The notes: generated by a model from the letters alone, not told the origin. 64,000 nucleotides of DNA from Kuschelorhynchus macadamiae (GCA_030620095.1 JAUTXW010000537.1:2171001-2235000), one strand, 5' to 3'. Counted from the stretch's first letter, positions 23,092 to 37,230 are shown. Numbers and translations are program-made.

Positions 23092-24050
23092 GTAAGCTTC
23101 AAGAATTTTCTTACATATTTTTCTTTCGATAGCCAATAGAGTGTTGAACCTGCAGCAAAAAAAATGTTAGCCGAATTTAAAAACCTTTACAGCTTGATAA
23201 AAATCTTGACAAAAAATATTTAATTGTTTAACTTACTTGGGACTAAAAATGCTTCTTCATAAATCTGTGTTGCCGAAATACTTTGAACAGTGATTCATAT
23301 TGTTTATAGGATTGAAGTTTTTTGTATGCCTTTGCCCTTAGGTGCAGGCAGTGCAATAAATGTGAAACAGAATTAAATAATTTATTATTGAATTTATATT
23401 TAAAAGGACAACCACGGAGCACATAAACAAATGAAAAACAATCATTGTGCCCAGCAAATATTGCGAACTAGTCAATGTCAGATTTCCAGAATGTTTTCAA
23501 ACATATGCTTCCCATTAATCTTTTGTGAATGATATAAAAATTTTGGAAAACAACATAAAATATTTTATAACCTTAGTCACATTATGGGTTTGTCTGCTGA
23601 AGTTACCATCTTAAACAGGGATATTGCTACTCTGAACGAGAAAGTCTGACAAGTATTTGAAATTGCCTGTTTCTCAAACAAGTACATCTTGTGATGCTGA
23701 TGATAAAATATCAACTCAATTAATCAGCTAAATGTCAGAAAAGGTCAATTAATAATATGTTTTTGTAATCCTTAAGAGTTTAGTGATCAGGATTACTGGA
23801 ACAAAGTCAATTCTATTCTGAATGAATTAACACAGAATTCAGTAAAAATAGAAGGTTAGACTAGATTCAAAATAAAAATGGTTTTGTGTTCCCAGGGTTT
23901 CACTGGCGAGCGATAAAGATGTACATACTGTGCTTTATTGCAAAAAGAATCTTGACAAATCTCCTAAAATTTACATGAATGCATTGACTATACAGCAGAG
24001 AAATAGTTTTGACTTACTCAAAAAATGAACTACAAAAAAAACTAGATAAC
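23092..24050 (+). pseudogene. Possible downstream remains of the THAP locus
   Basis: Short plus-strand blocks suggest more of the same gene: AEVTILNRDIATLNEKV (about 23,597-23,647, heptad-like, ending in a stop), YWNKVNSILNELTQNSVKIE (about 23,797-23,856), and after a TTCCCAG acceptor-like site, SDKDVHTV and KSPKIYMNALTIQQRNSFDL (about 23,965-24,020). The spacing and stops prevent a confident gene model. It may be a decayed mobile gene. Confidence 0.35.
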
Positions 24051-24149
24051 TCAAGTTATACCTTCTGAAAATATATATCCTTACCTATTAGCAGAATAAA
24101 AGACACCCACTCGTGAAGCTGAAATCTTTAAAAAGATTATCAAAATACA

Positions 24150-25310
24150 TTGTATTTACTCGTGTTGAATCATGGTTAACGGATGATCTTGTGAATGCTG
24201 AGTTAAGACTGGGCTATAATACGTATATATATTTATAGAATGGGGTGTGAGGTGCTAAGTAGACAGCTTCCCTTAACAAGTAATGTTATTAAAAAGTTTT
24301 TTTGACTGGCTTGGCGCATCTTTGGAGTTGTAAATGGGAGCTGCCTACGTTCCATCTAGGAATTCAGCTGATGCCTATAGTAAAGAGGTTAGCACACTAT
24401 TTCAGTTTTTTCAGGCTCAGCTAAATTTATTTTGATATTTTCCTTGCGTTCCACACCCAACACTTATGGTGAAGATATAGAGGCTACACAAATAATATTG
24501 TTTGGGCTCTCTTTATTTCATAATTTGTTCAGGTCAGTACCATTAAGTTAGTTTCAAACTGCTTAATAGAGCTGCATGTTTATTAAGAACAGTGTACTTT
24601 TCTCTTGTACACTGTCATTTATGGTACCCCACTAGAAAGAGTCTTGTTGATCCTATTAAGGTTTTGCAGAACCGAGCTATAAAAAATATTTATAAACCCC
24701 TTATTAGATATAACACTTAAAATCTTTATATAAATTTTAATGTAATGTCTATGAATGTCTGTATGGATACCAAGTGTCAACCTACATACTTGTAGTTGTT
24801 TTGGGCGCTCGTCACTCTAATACAACTTTTAACTTTCGTAGCAGTATTCATAATCATAACACCCCTCATAGGATGATGTAGACTTAATGAGAAGTCAAAC
24901 TCAAAAATGCTTTATTGTCATAAGATTTGGCCTCGTTGACAAAGCTGAAGAAATTTTTTCCGTAATTAAAAGCTATATATTAAATAATACTAAAATTAGT
25001 CTTTACATAATTCTGCTGACAACAAGTTGGAGGGGAACCATAATTGCACAAACAAAAATAAATACAAGAAATTATTAGTTGTCAAAATGCATAAATAGAT
25101 TTCAACTGTTAAAGCACAAAATATTATTTTCTATAAAGGAGTTCAAATTTATAATAGATTACCTTTGGAAGTTAGGAATCTTGACTTAAAAAGATTTATG
25201 ATAAAGAATAAACAATTGTTTAACTTTAAATTTGTATATAATGTATATCAATAACCATTTATTTTGGGATTGGAAATTTCAACTTCATAAGAAGTAATAT
25301 ATAGGTTAAA
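24150..25310 (+). pseudogene. Internally deleted LINE relic (LINE H)
   Basis: The 5' piece reads ESWLTDDLVNAELRLGYNTY (about 24,168), the endonuclease SWL-DI-NAELGL-Y motif. It is followed after only about 350 bp by the RT C-terminus: TVYFSLVHCHLWYPT, then DPIKVLQNRAIKNIYKPL (about 24,594-24,705). The tail includes YKGVQIYNRLPLEVRNLD (about 25,130-25,190), the usual F-KG--IYN-LP-EI end of Jockey-type ORF2. The RT core is absent. Confidence 0.7.
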
Positions 25311-25539
25311 AGGATTGTCTCATCATTGTTAAATTTAGTCTCAATTACATTGTAAAAAAAAAGATTTTAACTAAGATGCAATGACAAAAAATACCTACCT
25401 GTGTATTTGTAATAGTATAAGTAAGTGATGTAATGCAAATGGGACTGTATGTAAACTATTAATTAAAAGGAGGAATCCGTATAGAATTGAAATCTCTGGA
25501 TTTGTGAGAAATAAACGTTTTTTTTGTCTATTTGCATAC

Positions 25540-25900
25540 TAGCTGTATGGGCCAGTTAAAAAACATTAGTCAGGCATAATTCCGCGATGGTTCACCCAAG
25601 AACTGAAATATTTAATATATACGAGCTCATAAAACGTTTCAATCATGCTGCAGTGGTCTTTACTAGAATTAAACTATGTTTTACAAGTTGAAAGTGTTAT
25701 CCATAATATTGTTCATAATTTTTGGTGCTGTATAAACTCTAACAGGAACTCTTCTTAATTACTCTAAGATATCTCACTTTATTATTCTATATTTATTCTT
25801 CTAATACTTTTCTGTATGTAATTTATTTACTCAATGTTTTAATACCCAGGTAAATAATAAAATTTTGTCAATGACCATTATAATGACAATATAACTAAAC
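25540..25900 (+). pseudogene. Short LINE linker fragment
   Basis: Plus-strand frame near 25,580 reads IPRWFTQELKYLIY, matching the P-WF-REL--LI motif between endonuclease and RT in Jockey-type elements. The frame decays by about 25,740. Confidence 0.5.
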
Positions 25901-26144
25901 AGTTATCTGAAGGTCTTATCATCTCAAATGTATGAAAACCTCATTAGTCTTAACCCTAATAAGAGATCTGTCACCATACATCTAAGTTTCTTGAAATCCT
26001 CTAGTTTTATTTCGTGAAGACCTCTATATTTTATTCAATATTTAAACATTCATATCTTTCTTGTTGGATACTTTAGATAATATATTTCACACATATTAAA
26101 CTTAGCTCTATGTAGAATAATTTAGTTATACAATCAATTGTATA

Positions 26145-28620
26145 ATAATCATAATAATAATACAATACAAAACTCTTTATTCAAGAAAATGCAAGATGTT
26201 ACAAACAAGTAAATCTACATTAATAGAATGGGATCATAAAGTAGTGTTGGAGCAGTTTTAAAAAGACATTTACAGTAATTAAAAGTGAAAATTAGAATAC
26301 ATACATGGAGATCTACATTTATTTTAATTATAAATATACATGAATATACACTATTTATTTAAGAAATCAGAAATATAATAAGGTTCTAAACTAACAAGAT
26401 ATTTGTGTATGCTCTTTGAAATTCTGTGCTATTATTCAGCAGTTTGTAATGTGTTGGGAGTTTTATATTTGTACATGGGTCCGGTCCGCTCTTACACAAC
26501 GATAACCTATGTCGAGATATATTATAAAACTTATGTAATCTGTCCAGAAGTGGTGAGGCACCTCAGAAAATGATTCCAAAGCACAGCACTGATTGAAAAT
26601 TAGCATAATAAACAATTTTTAAAGTTTCCAAGTTGAGGTGTTTTTTCTTTTCAGTACTCTTATTGAGTAGTTTATAGAGTTCAACCGAGACGAAATGTAG
26701 TCTATTGACTTCTGCCAGTCCAAGTGATTCTCAATGTAGATTCCCAGAAATTTAGCATGTTCAGAAAATGTAATATTAGAGTTATTTAAGGTGATGTTGT
26801 TTTGTATTTTAAGTGTAGATTGTTTTGTGCTAAATAAAATAAAGTTTAATTTATCTGTGTTAAGAATTAATTTGTTTGCTAAGAACCATTTTTCTGCATT
26901 CCCTAGCAATTCATCAGTTATTGTGACCAAGTCCTGAAACTCTCCTGCAGATGAGAAATGTTGTTCTTTAATTATATTTTGGGAGGGGTCATTTATATAA
27001 ATGATGAATAGCAGCGGTCCAAGAACACTGCCCTGTGGCACCCGGATCTTAATAGGAAATAGATTTGAATTAGATTTTATGTTATTAAATGTTGCTTCTA
27101 CTCTTTGTGAGCCACGAGATAGATACGACCTGATCCAATCCAATGCCGGTCCCCTTATTCCATATCTTTTCATTTTTTCCATCCAAAATCGATGATCCAG
27201 ACAGTCATACTCCTTTGATAGATCTAAAAATGACCCTATAGCAAAATGCTTATTTTCTAAGCAATTCAAAACTTCAGTCACAAACCTAAAGACTGCTGTT
27301 TCTATCGATCTTCCCTTCAAAAAGCCATGTTGGTGTTCGCTGAAGAGGTTTTGTGAGTTAAAAAAACCTCTGAGTCTGTTGCACATGACAATCTCGAAAA
27401 CCTTTGAAAAACTGGGCAATAAACTGATAGGTCTATAATTTTCAATAGACTCATGATCTGCCTTCTTATGAATTGGTCTAACCACTGCCACCTTTAGTTG
27501 ATCAAGGAATATTCCGTATTTTAATGAGTTTTTTATCACAAACATTAGAGAGTGACAGAGTTCAAATTTGCATAGTTTTATGAGATTTGCTGGGATTTCA
27601 TCATAGCCTGTGCTTGCTTTATTTTTAATGTTATTCAGAATACTTAAGATTTCATTTGGGGTAACAGGATGAATAAAAATAGACATAGGTTTAAAATTTA
27701 TATTAATTGAGAAAGGAATACTTGACAGTTTTTTTGGGCATTTGAAGCCGCTTCTGAAAATTGAGTGGCCATTTGATTTACTAGTTTTGAAGGGTTACCT
27801 GAGATTTTACATTGCATACTTTGCCCATTTTTTCCATTCATACTATTTACAATATGCCAAGTGGCCCTAGATTTATTTTCAGAGTTATATATTTAATCTC
27901 GATAGTATTGAGATCTAGCCTTTTGCAAAATATCATTATACCTTTTTTGACATTTCTATATGTTTCCTTATACAGTTTATCCGATGTACTAAGGACCCAC
28001 ACTAAATCAAGTAATTGTTTGCATTCGTGAACCTCTGGGATATCATAAAAATTACATTCCGTGTTTGGATACATTCTAACACCTTTTTTGGAAAGCTTTC
28101 CTCAAATATAAACAAGAATGTTTTCATAAAATAATGCCACTGTTTGTTTACTTCCCAGTGCAGTGAGTGCAAATATAACCAGTTTTGGTTAGCTAGTTTA
28201 TGTTTAAACTCATTCTTATTTTCTGTACAAAAGAATCTTTTTGTTATAATTACTGGTTTTTGTTTAATATAGCCTACTGAAATTTTTTCTGCAAAATGAT
28301 CTGAGATTTGGGTCCGTAGTACCTCAGAGCTCCAATTTATAGTGTTTGTATAATGTTTGCAATACAACTTCCCCAATTTAGCCCTAAAGGCCGAGTATAT
28401 TCATTTATGGTTGGTTTCAAATTAAAAGATCCTAACAATGACCCAAGTGCCTGATTCATTGTTTTTTATCAAAATATCAACTTTAAGATCTGCAGTTAGA
28501 TATATAGACACATCTACATCAATTTTATTTAAAATATCGTCTAGGATTGCTAAAGATTTTAAAATCGCCATTTGGTGGTCTGTACAGACATAAAATAACA
28601 TACATCCTACCACCTAACTC
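26145..28620 (-). mobile_element. Minus-strand LINE (LINE C) with partial endonuclease and RT
   Basis: Reading the minus strand: endonuclease blocks VCTDHQMAI and LDDILNKIDVD (28,422-28,613) are followed by NTINWSSEVLRTQISDHFAE (about 28,330). The long RT frame is 26,619-27,686. A TTATTATTATG-type simple tail marks the 3' end at about 26,145-26,165, just after an AATAAAGAG signal on that strand. The arrangement is a nearly full-length but decayed element lacking its 5' end. Confidence 0.85.
26619..27686 (-). pseudogene. LINE C reverse transcriptase, catalytic box deleted
   Basis: The 355-codon frame keeps the early RT blocks KNKASTGYDEIPANLIKLC, VVRPIHKKADHESIENYRPI, SEHQHGFLKGRSIETAVFRF, SFLDLSKEYDCLDH (motif A) and RVPQGSVLGPLLFIIYIND (motif B). 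The expected YADD/FADD segment is gone. The sequence passes from KEQHFSSAGEFQDLVTITDE to WFLANKLILNTDKLNFILFS. The frame is therefore open, but it cannot encode an active polymerase. Downstream FLGIYIENHLDW matches the FLGI-ID--L-W thumb motif. The start is arbitrary within the element. Confidence 0.85.
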
Positions 28621-29169
28621 AATATATATTGTCAATCATCATTATCGTTATTTTCGACATTAAAGCATATTGTTGATTTTGACTTTGCAGACTTCATCAA
28701 GACACGAACTCTAGTGAGTGAAAAAAATGATAATGAATAAAAAGGGTATTCAGTCAGAATGGTACAGTATGGTTTTCTTTTTGTGGGCACATATGATAAT
28801 AGGGATAGTATGGAAGCATAATAAAAGGTTTTAAGTGTAAAAACATCTAACAGAATCTATCAGTAACGACACTGCATAGTTTCTTAAGAAGAATACATTC
28901 AATTTGACTAGACCAAGAAAGATGCTGGTCGACTGATATTCGGAAGAAGTTCACCTTTTTTTTCCTCCTCTAGTTTGAGCATTGCATATCAATAAGCCAC
29001 TTCTCCTTTAATACTAAAAACTTAAAACAGTTTTCGTACTAATCTAGAAAATATCTGAGTTGTTTAGCTGTCAGGTTAGAGCAACCTCAATCTTTCCCGT
29101 CAAAGAACAACATTTGGGCCCTGTGATCTGTAAAACTTACCTCCATTGTTTTAAAACTATTTTTTGGGT
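28621..29169. other. No recognisable gene
   Basis: Non-coding stretch between LINE C and the Penelope-like element. Possibly remaining 5' sequence of LINE C; no motif supports a call. Confidence 0.4.
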
Positions 29170-30300
29170 TTTTCGCCTAAAAAATAAAAAAATAAAGTAT
29201 AATTACCCTATAAATTGAATAGATAGTCTTAAGTTCTAGGTTACTATGAAGGTACCCAAGGAACGACACTGAAAAATGTTTGTTTTCTGGACGTTTCGAG
29301 GGAAAGTCTACCCCCGTCTTCAGCAAACCTACAAATAAAATACTAAAAGCAGAATATTTCTTATGTTTCGTATCAGAAATATAACCAGAATGGCTAATCT
29401 CTGACAAAATGTCAATGAATGTCAATTTAAAGGTGTTATTTTTAATTGTTAGAATAAGGTGCGAAATATGTGTACCTAGAGTATGTTCATTTTAATTTAT
29501 TGTATTTTGAGGTGTCCTTTTTTTACTTCAGTATTTAGCAAATTTAACCAAGTGTTATTAAAACTAACGGAACAAGCACTTTCTTTTATTTTACGTTTTT
29601 TGGAACATGGTTCTTTTGCTAAAATACTAGAAGCATTTCAATTAATTTTATGATTGCTATCTAATGCATGTTGGCAAATGTTTGATTTTTGAAATTCCCT
29701 ATTTTTTATGTATGTTTGGTGTTCTTTAATTCTTTTGGCTAATGGCCTAGAGGTTTCACCTATGTAAAATTTATTGCATTGACACGGAATTTTATAAATA
29801 ACATTTTTTGTATTTTCTTGTTCATTGCTAGGTTTTGTTTTTGTAAGTTTACTTCTAAGTGTATTTTGTGTTTTAAAGATCGTTCTGATGTTAAAACGTT
29901 TACCTATTCGTTTTATTTTATCTGATAAATTAGGTATGTATGGTATAAAGAGGTTTGTAATTGGTCTATTTTGGATTTTTTTGTCTTTTGGATTCTCAAA
30001 TTCATAAAAATATTTTCCAACGAAATCATTAGGATAATTGTTTTGATTTAAAACATCTTTTATAAAATGTTTTTCTTTAATAAAATTTTGATCTTTGCAA
30101 ATTATTTTTGCTCTATCATATAGACTTTACAACTCCCTTTTTAACCATGATTGGATGATTTGAATACAAATTTAAGTATCTGTGTGTAGGTTTTCTGTAT
30201 ACTTTTGTTTCAAAACTGTGTATGTCTTTTTTGATAAGTATATCTAAAAATGGAAGTTGTTTTAGTTTGATCAATGGGTACATTTGAAAATACAATAACA
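29170..30300 (-). mobile_element. Penelope-like retroelement, 3' half with GIY-YIG endonuclease
   Basis: The minus strand reads LPFLDILIKKDIHSFETKVY, RKPTHRYLN and SNHPIMVKKGVVKS, the end of a Penelope-type RT. A frameshift at about 30,120 leads into YDRAKIICK, then RIGKRFNIRTIF, and the endonuclease VIYKIPCQCNKFYIGETSRP followed by LAKRIKEHQTYIK (about 29,690-29,810). These are the GIY-YIG-type motifs (YK-PC, YIGET, R--EH). One nonsense codon (at about 29,638, where the family has Trp) and the frameshift are the only lesions I see in this part. The end (FVGLLKTGVDFPSKRPENKH, about 29,270-29,330) lies near 29,170. The 5' part, including most of the RT, is missing. Confidence 0.85.
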
Positions 30301-31079
30301 TTTAGGGTGTATGGCGGTCCTGCGATCCTTGATATCCTTGAAGGATCAAATAATTTTTGAGTCAAGCCATATAACGTAAGAAGAATTGCAAAAAACATTA
30401 GTCAGATTGGGGACCAGGTACAGGTAATAATCCACAATATGTGTTTTATTTGATACAACTGGTGCTACAATAAATTCAAAGTTTTTTTAATTTTTGGTTA
30501 CGAATTTCCGTCGCGTTCCTTTGTCCTATTATTTCTCCATTTTTCGTTTGATCATCTTTGACATTTTCATTCATTTCCAGATAGAGTAATCGAAGAAGCA
30601 CCTATCAAAACTCGAACAGGAGTATTTATAAGATAGCAATTCCAAGTCTGTTTTTAAACTGATTTCTGCTTGCTGTGACTCATGCTTCACAGTAAGATTA
30701 TAAATCATAACTCACTAGTGTGTTATTGCTTAGTTTACTTGTCTAAAATTACATAAATAATCAGTTTATAACTAGCAAGTGTTGGATGAAGGTCATAAAT
30801 AGGTTAATGGTCTCAAATATGACATTAAAATAGATGCCTTCTTCGGTATATGGGGAATTCAAATGTTTAATTTTTTTTTGCTTTATATGGGATAACTGGT
30901 ACATATATAAAGTAAAATGTTGCTTATTTTATTTTAGTCTGATTTGTCGTTTCTTTTCTCTTATTTACTTACAGCTATCAGAATAATATCAATTTAATAG
31001 AATAATAGTGCATGCTGTGCGGATTAGATGAGGCAAAGAAATTGATTAATATTAGTCATGAATATATTTTTTTATTTCA
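30301..31079. other. No recognisable gene
   Basis: Sequence upstream of the truncated Penelope-like element. The minus frame 30,210-30,398 overlaps its edge. Nothing else identified. Confidence 0.4.
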
Positions 31080-31420
31080 AATTTTTTTGTTGTCCTTATA
31101 TTGCTAATTCTTAAGGGAACAATGTTAACTGGGGTCCTAGATAATTTACAAATCCTTGATTAACATTTTTCCTACTAGGAGGAATATTTACCAAGCAATG
31201 ACTTTGACTCCTGGTTCCAAAGGGATCCTGTACAAAATTATTTTTAATTTTTTTGTGAACAAATTGACAGGTAATTGTTATGTACAAACTCCTAATACTA
31301 CGAAGTTCTTGGGAATACAATAGAATGGTCGAGTACAGTCTAGGTTTTTTTAATATCACTCGACCAATACGGTTTTGAATTACCTTAAAAGGTTCCGATT
31401 CCACAACAAAATCAGATCTA
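31080..31420 (-). pseudogene. LINE D 3' fragment (RT C-terminus)
   Basis: Minus-strand frame 31,111-31,404 reads FKVIQNRIGRVILKKPRLYS and RSIRSLYITITCQFVHKKI, then FGTRSQSHCLVNIPPSRKNV and GFVNYLGPQ. This is the C-terminal region of R1/Jockey-like ORF2 proteins (L-VIQNR-IR-IL, LP-R-LY---C-F, R-----L--P---). It is one open frame but only the last ~95 codons of a protein several times longer; a 5'-truncated insertion. Confidence 0.75.
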
Positions 31421-32405
<985 letters not shown>

Positions 32406-32429
32406 CTCGCAAACTATCATCTTAAAATT

Positions 32430-32910
32430 CCTGTAAGTTATGCTATGCTTTTGCCTCTAAGCTGCATTTTACTTTTTTCTTAAATAATTTAAGAGATTGT
32501 GTTCTAAATATTTGTAAGGTGGTTGTAGATTTTTTGCTTTCGTATAAAATATAATGCTTTACCAAGGTTGTTCTGGGGATAGTAAATGGAAGGATTAAAT
32601 TCTGGCTGGTATTAAAGGCACTTTTAATTGGTAAATGTATATGTTTTTTACGTATGAGAGATACAGATTCGAGTATTAATAGGCAAATAAGTATTAAAAA
32701 TGTATTTCTTACGAAAAGTGGTTTGCAATGACTCATGAGCAATGAGCTTTGCACATGTAACGAACAGTCCGTTTTTGTAAAATACAAGTAGAATTAAAAA
32801 GTTGTTGGCTGCAGTAACCCCAAAAGGCTATACCATAAGGTATGAATTTAAAAATGCAAAGTAAGGTATTCTTGCTACAGTTCATTTTAAACAGGCATAA
32901 CTGCCTCGTG
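32430..32910 (-). pseudogene. LINE E 3' fragment (RT C-terminus)
   Basis: The minus strand from about 32,900 reads PYGIAFWGYCSQQLFNSTCI, then LQKRTVRYMCKAHCS. In the frame 32,443-32,787 it reads CKPLFVRNTFLILICLLILE, SVSLIRKKHIHL, RTTLVKHYILYESKK and SLKLFKKKVKCSL. This matches the YGI-FWG / LQKRAVR-I / C-PLF---ILTL--LYI-E / LK-FK--LK end of Jockey-type ORF2. One frame shift lies near 32,770. Only the C-terminal ~150 codons are present. Confidence 0.7.
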
Positions 32911-34929
32911 TTTTATTTGTTTTCAACTTTCAACAAGTTTTCGAAACATTAAAACTAAGGTGATTCAAATCACACCATTCCTTAATTAAGATTAGATCTC
33001 TTGACATAATGGTAGTGTTTCCCCAAACAAATGTAAAAACTCAGTTTTTAGCGCGAGTTTTATAGGCTGTGATGTAAAATGAATCAATTATTATTAGATT
33101 TGCTCGAATTTTACTTGTTAAGACCTTTATTAAAAATATCCTTGTTTTTTACAAATTAAAAAATTTTTAATTTATACAAAAAAAATGGAGATTTTTAGAG
33201 AGGTTGCTGTTGAATCCATAGGAATATAATGTTATTTAGTAATCTTGTTTGATGATATGAAAATAAGTTGTAAAAGATGTTGGAAATCAACAGATATAAT
33301 TTATATTTCAAACAATTATAATTAACTATTAGAAACAATAAAAATAATTAGCTTTGTTATTGTTATTATTGTTATATTTTTGAGCGATTTGTTTGAATCT
33401 ATGGGTCATAAGTTAAGTCACAGGGTGTTCAAAATTCTTTTAAAAGTGGTGCAAGTAACGTGTTTAAGACTTTAACCTGTGTCTTCCCATACTATATCAA
33501 ACGTTTAAACAATGTAGATTTATTAAACATTGTGTACGTGTATATCGTCGAAATCGAAACCGCTTCAAGTGATAAGATGCAATCAATCCACTAAAAATCT
33601 TCGATATACACGGTTCGGACTGAATTCTAAGCGGATGCAAGTTTTAAAGTCAATCTTGTTTTTCAAGTGACTTGGGTTGAGTTGAAGCAGATGCAACATT
33701 CGTTTCTGTGATATGCACGTGGATCGAACTGAAGTGACATTTAACAGATGACAAGATAGAAATCAAGAACAAAGAAAACATTAAATATTCAACAAAATAA
33801 CTCCTCTGTTTTTGTATCATTCACTCTTTGTTCGATTTTATAGAATCTAAAAAGGGTTTCGTTTAATCGGATCCAAACACTAACAACATACCTGTACTTA
33901 TTCTTGAAAATTTCCCGATTTACGATGATTCTTCCTTTATTTTGGATGAGTGGAAACTTTTAGAGCTTTCCAATTTAACTCTATATTTAGATAATGCCAG
34001 GATTGAGAAATATTGGTACAGAGAACTATAAGATGATCCCAATAACTACCAACATTTGTTCAAAATTTTAAATAGAGTTTTTTATTTTTTTTTGGCAATG
34101 TGGACGTGGAGAGAAGCCCTGTCTCTTTTTTCAAAAATGTTGACCTAAGAACACAATAAATTATTACTATTTACGCGTGCACAAGGACAATAAGATCGAG
34201 AATATATACATAGATAAAGGCTTTTTAATGTTAACAAAAAAATCACGTAGGGTTTACCTGGATTTTTATGTTGGAATAAAATGGCGCCCAATAAAAATGT
34301 TTGAAAAGACAGTAAATATGTGTTACTAAATGACTGTGTACCAAACTAAATTAGGTCACACTTCACAGTTCCTAATAAAAGGAATAAACCATAACGACTG
34401 AAGTTCTGGGTAAAGGAAATTTACTGATTTTTATGAATTAATTACCAATAGTAATGTTCTTAAACTTTTGCGTTTTTAGTTTATTTTAATTATATACAAG
34501 ATATTAAAAAATTGTTATAGGTATTTCTTATGTTACTTTAAAGTTTATGTTAAAAAATGTTAGTTTTGCTTAGACTTAAACAGTAATTTTTTTTGTTAAT
34601 ACACGCTAGTGGTCCTTTCCTCGTAAAAACTAAAAATACAGGAAACATATTTTTTCTACAAAATTATTTATTTAGTGGGTGTTTTGTGACATCGTATTAA
34701 AAAGTTAAGTTTAATTACAATTGTAATAATCTGTAATGAAAATAAAGGAAATTTATTTTACATACTCATCGAAATTCGTTCTTGTAAAATTAGTTAAAGA
34801 TGGCTTTACCGATTTTTGTAGAATTTTCAGTACTTTTAATTTTTACAAACCAAAGGCCAAAACAGACCACTAACTTTTTCTCAAAGAATTATTTTTCGTT
34901 TTATCTCATAATATTGGTTTACATTTTAC
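32911..34929. other. No recognisable gene; scattered MITE-like ends
   Basis: A CAGGGTGTTC start at 33,421 resembles the mariner-type TIR ends elsewhere in the window. GTGTATATCGTCGAAAT (about 33,539) and TCTTCGATATACACGG (about 33,598) form a short inverted repeat. A GGAATAAAATGGCGCCCAAT block near 34,274 recalls the dispersed repeat family. No coding region is supported. Confidence 0.4.
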
Positions 34930-35280
34930 TTCTAAATTTTGATAATTTCCGAGAGAAGTGATTCAAAATTTTTAAATAGCACCCCCTGTATGTTTTATCA
35001 AAAATTAAAGCATACACTTGAGATCCATCCAAGCCTGAAATTTATTTATGATCCTTTGCGGCGTTGCCAAATTTTGATTTTTTTTTTCAAATGCTTGTAT
35101 TATTTTCATGTATTTTGGCCGCCTTGAACTTCAGTTTAGGAAATTTAAGAAATATTAATATTAATTAATTTAAGAAATATGTAATTTAAAATCCAAACAA
35201 AAGTTTCTTGTTGATTGGAGGTGCTTAAGTACTTTAAAATTAGTTTTAACTAAAATAAGTATATATATATATTATTATTA

Positions 35281-35460
<180 letters not shown>

Positions 35461-35787
35461 GTAACTTTAATTCTATTAATTTGGAAATAGAAAAAACGGT
35501 TGCGTTACAGACCCATACTAATATATATCTTTGAACTCGGCTTTAAACGTACTATCATAATCTGTATTAACATATAGGCTGTGTTATTGAAAATAACAAA
35601 ATTCAGACATGTCCAGGAAAAATGTAACAGCAGTGGGATCGGTCATTCAAATACTGGTTATTCAAAATACTGTTAACTGTGACAAATGTTAAAAACAAAC
35701 TGTAAATTTGGACAACACCAGATTGTACTGATTAAAATGAGCTTGCAATTGCTTTATCCGTATTTAAATGTAAATGATAGACAGTTA

Positions 35788-36094
35788 AGCCTGTTACCCA
35801 CTGTTCGTTGATTCGTCCATTCGTCCGCATAGTGAGGAGGGTTTGGTCCATCCGTTCGATTCGTTGCGCGGCGGTTCCGTCTTTTGGGCGAATAATCAAG
35901 TAGGCTTTGACCTCGGCGAACGATTCGATCGAATGAAATCTGTATTTTCAAACGTTGCAGCACATAAAATCCATAGGATCTTATTAAATAAAAATTGATG
36001 AATAGTGTGGATGAAATATTCGTCCATTCGTTGTTTCGCCCATTCGTTCGTTCATATGAATTGACGAATCCAACCAAATAGTAAGTAGCGGGCT
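35788..36094. mobile_element. 307-bp MITE with TTA target duplication (PIF/Harbinger-like)
   Basis: The left end AGCCTGTTACCCACTGTTCG (35,788) and inverted right end AGCCCGCTACTTACTATTTG (to 36,094) share a TIR. TTA lies on both sides (35,785-35,787 and 36,095-36,097). The interior is GC-rich for the region and repeats ATTCGTCCATTCG near both ends. TTA/TWA duplications are characteristic of PIF/Harbinger elements. There is no transposase; an open minus frame across it is incidental. Confidence 0.75.
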
Positions 36095-37230
36095 TTAGGA
36101 AAAGATTTGCATTATCAAAATCATTAATATCAAGGTCACTTAGAAAAATTAAGTTTCTTTCTTACCACATTGAACTCTATCCGGAACTGAGGGGGAACAA
36201 TTTTCGTAACCCAGTAACATTTTGCCAATGTTCACAGTATATAATATGCTACATCAAGAAAAATATTTTTTAAGCAAAAAAATAATTCAATTTTAATTTA
36301 CCTTAAATATTTAGACACTTAAGCTTGGTTCAGATACTAAGCAAAATTTCGTATTAGCAATAACTTTGGTCATTAAGAATAAATTGGTTTGTTGAAGTCA
36401 AATGACCAAAATAATCAATAATAGGGTGAGCTCTTATTATTAAAGATAAAAGTAAATTTAATAGTAAATTCTGTGTTTTAAACCTTTAAAAGTCCGGCGT
36501 GCTGACGAAGCCCTGAAAAGTAAAAATACTGAATTCACTATTATGAGTCTATAAAATGTTAGGGTAAATCAAATAAAAATATATTTTTGGTTACATTGTG
36601 TGTCTAGAATAAATTAGGCAGATTAGTCTACATGTTAAACCACACAATTTCTAAATTATTTTTCAATTTGTGTACAATAAAATAATTATTGCGTTGCGAA
36701 AAAACCAAAGGTTAACGCTGTGGATCAAAAACTATAGCAATGGCAAGTATCAAACTTACAAAAATCGTGAAAATGATGCATTTGGGAACCAATTTCAGAT
36801 AAAAAAAAAAAAATTTATAGTGTTTCGCTTCTGTAAGACACCCTGTAGAGCTGGAATTATTTTTAAAGTACCTAGGCACTTTAAATCAACAATAAACTTT
36901 TGTTTAGATTTTTTTGTCCTATCTGTAATACCTGAAGAGATCTTTAAATTACACAGTAATGGGAAACTGTATAATGAGAATTTTTTTATTACATATTTCT
37001 TAAATTAATTAATATTAATATTTATTAAATTTATTAAAAAAAGTTCAAAACGACCAAAATACATGGAAATAATGCAAACATTTTGAAAAAAAAAGTCACG
37101 TCTAGCAACGCCGCCGCAAGGGATCATAAATAAATTTCAGAGTTTGATGGGTATCTAGTATATGCTTCAATTTTTGACAAAATTTTTGAGTTAATTCCCT
37201 CGAAATTATCAAAATCTGGAAGTAAAATAT

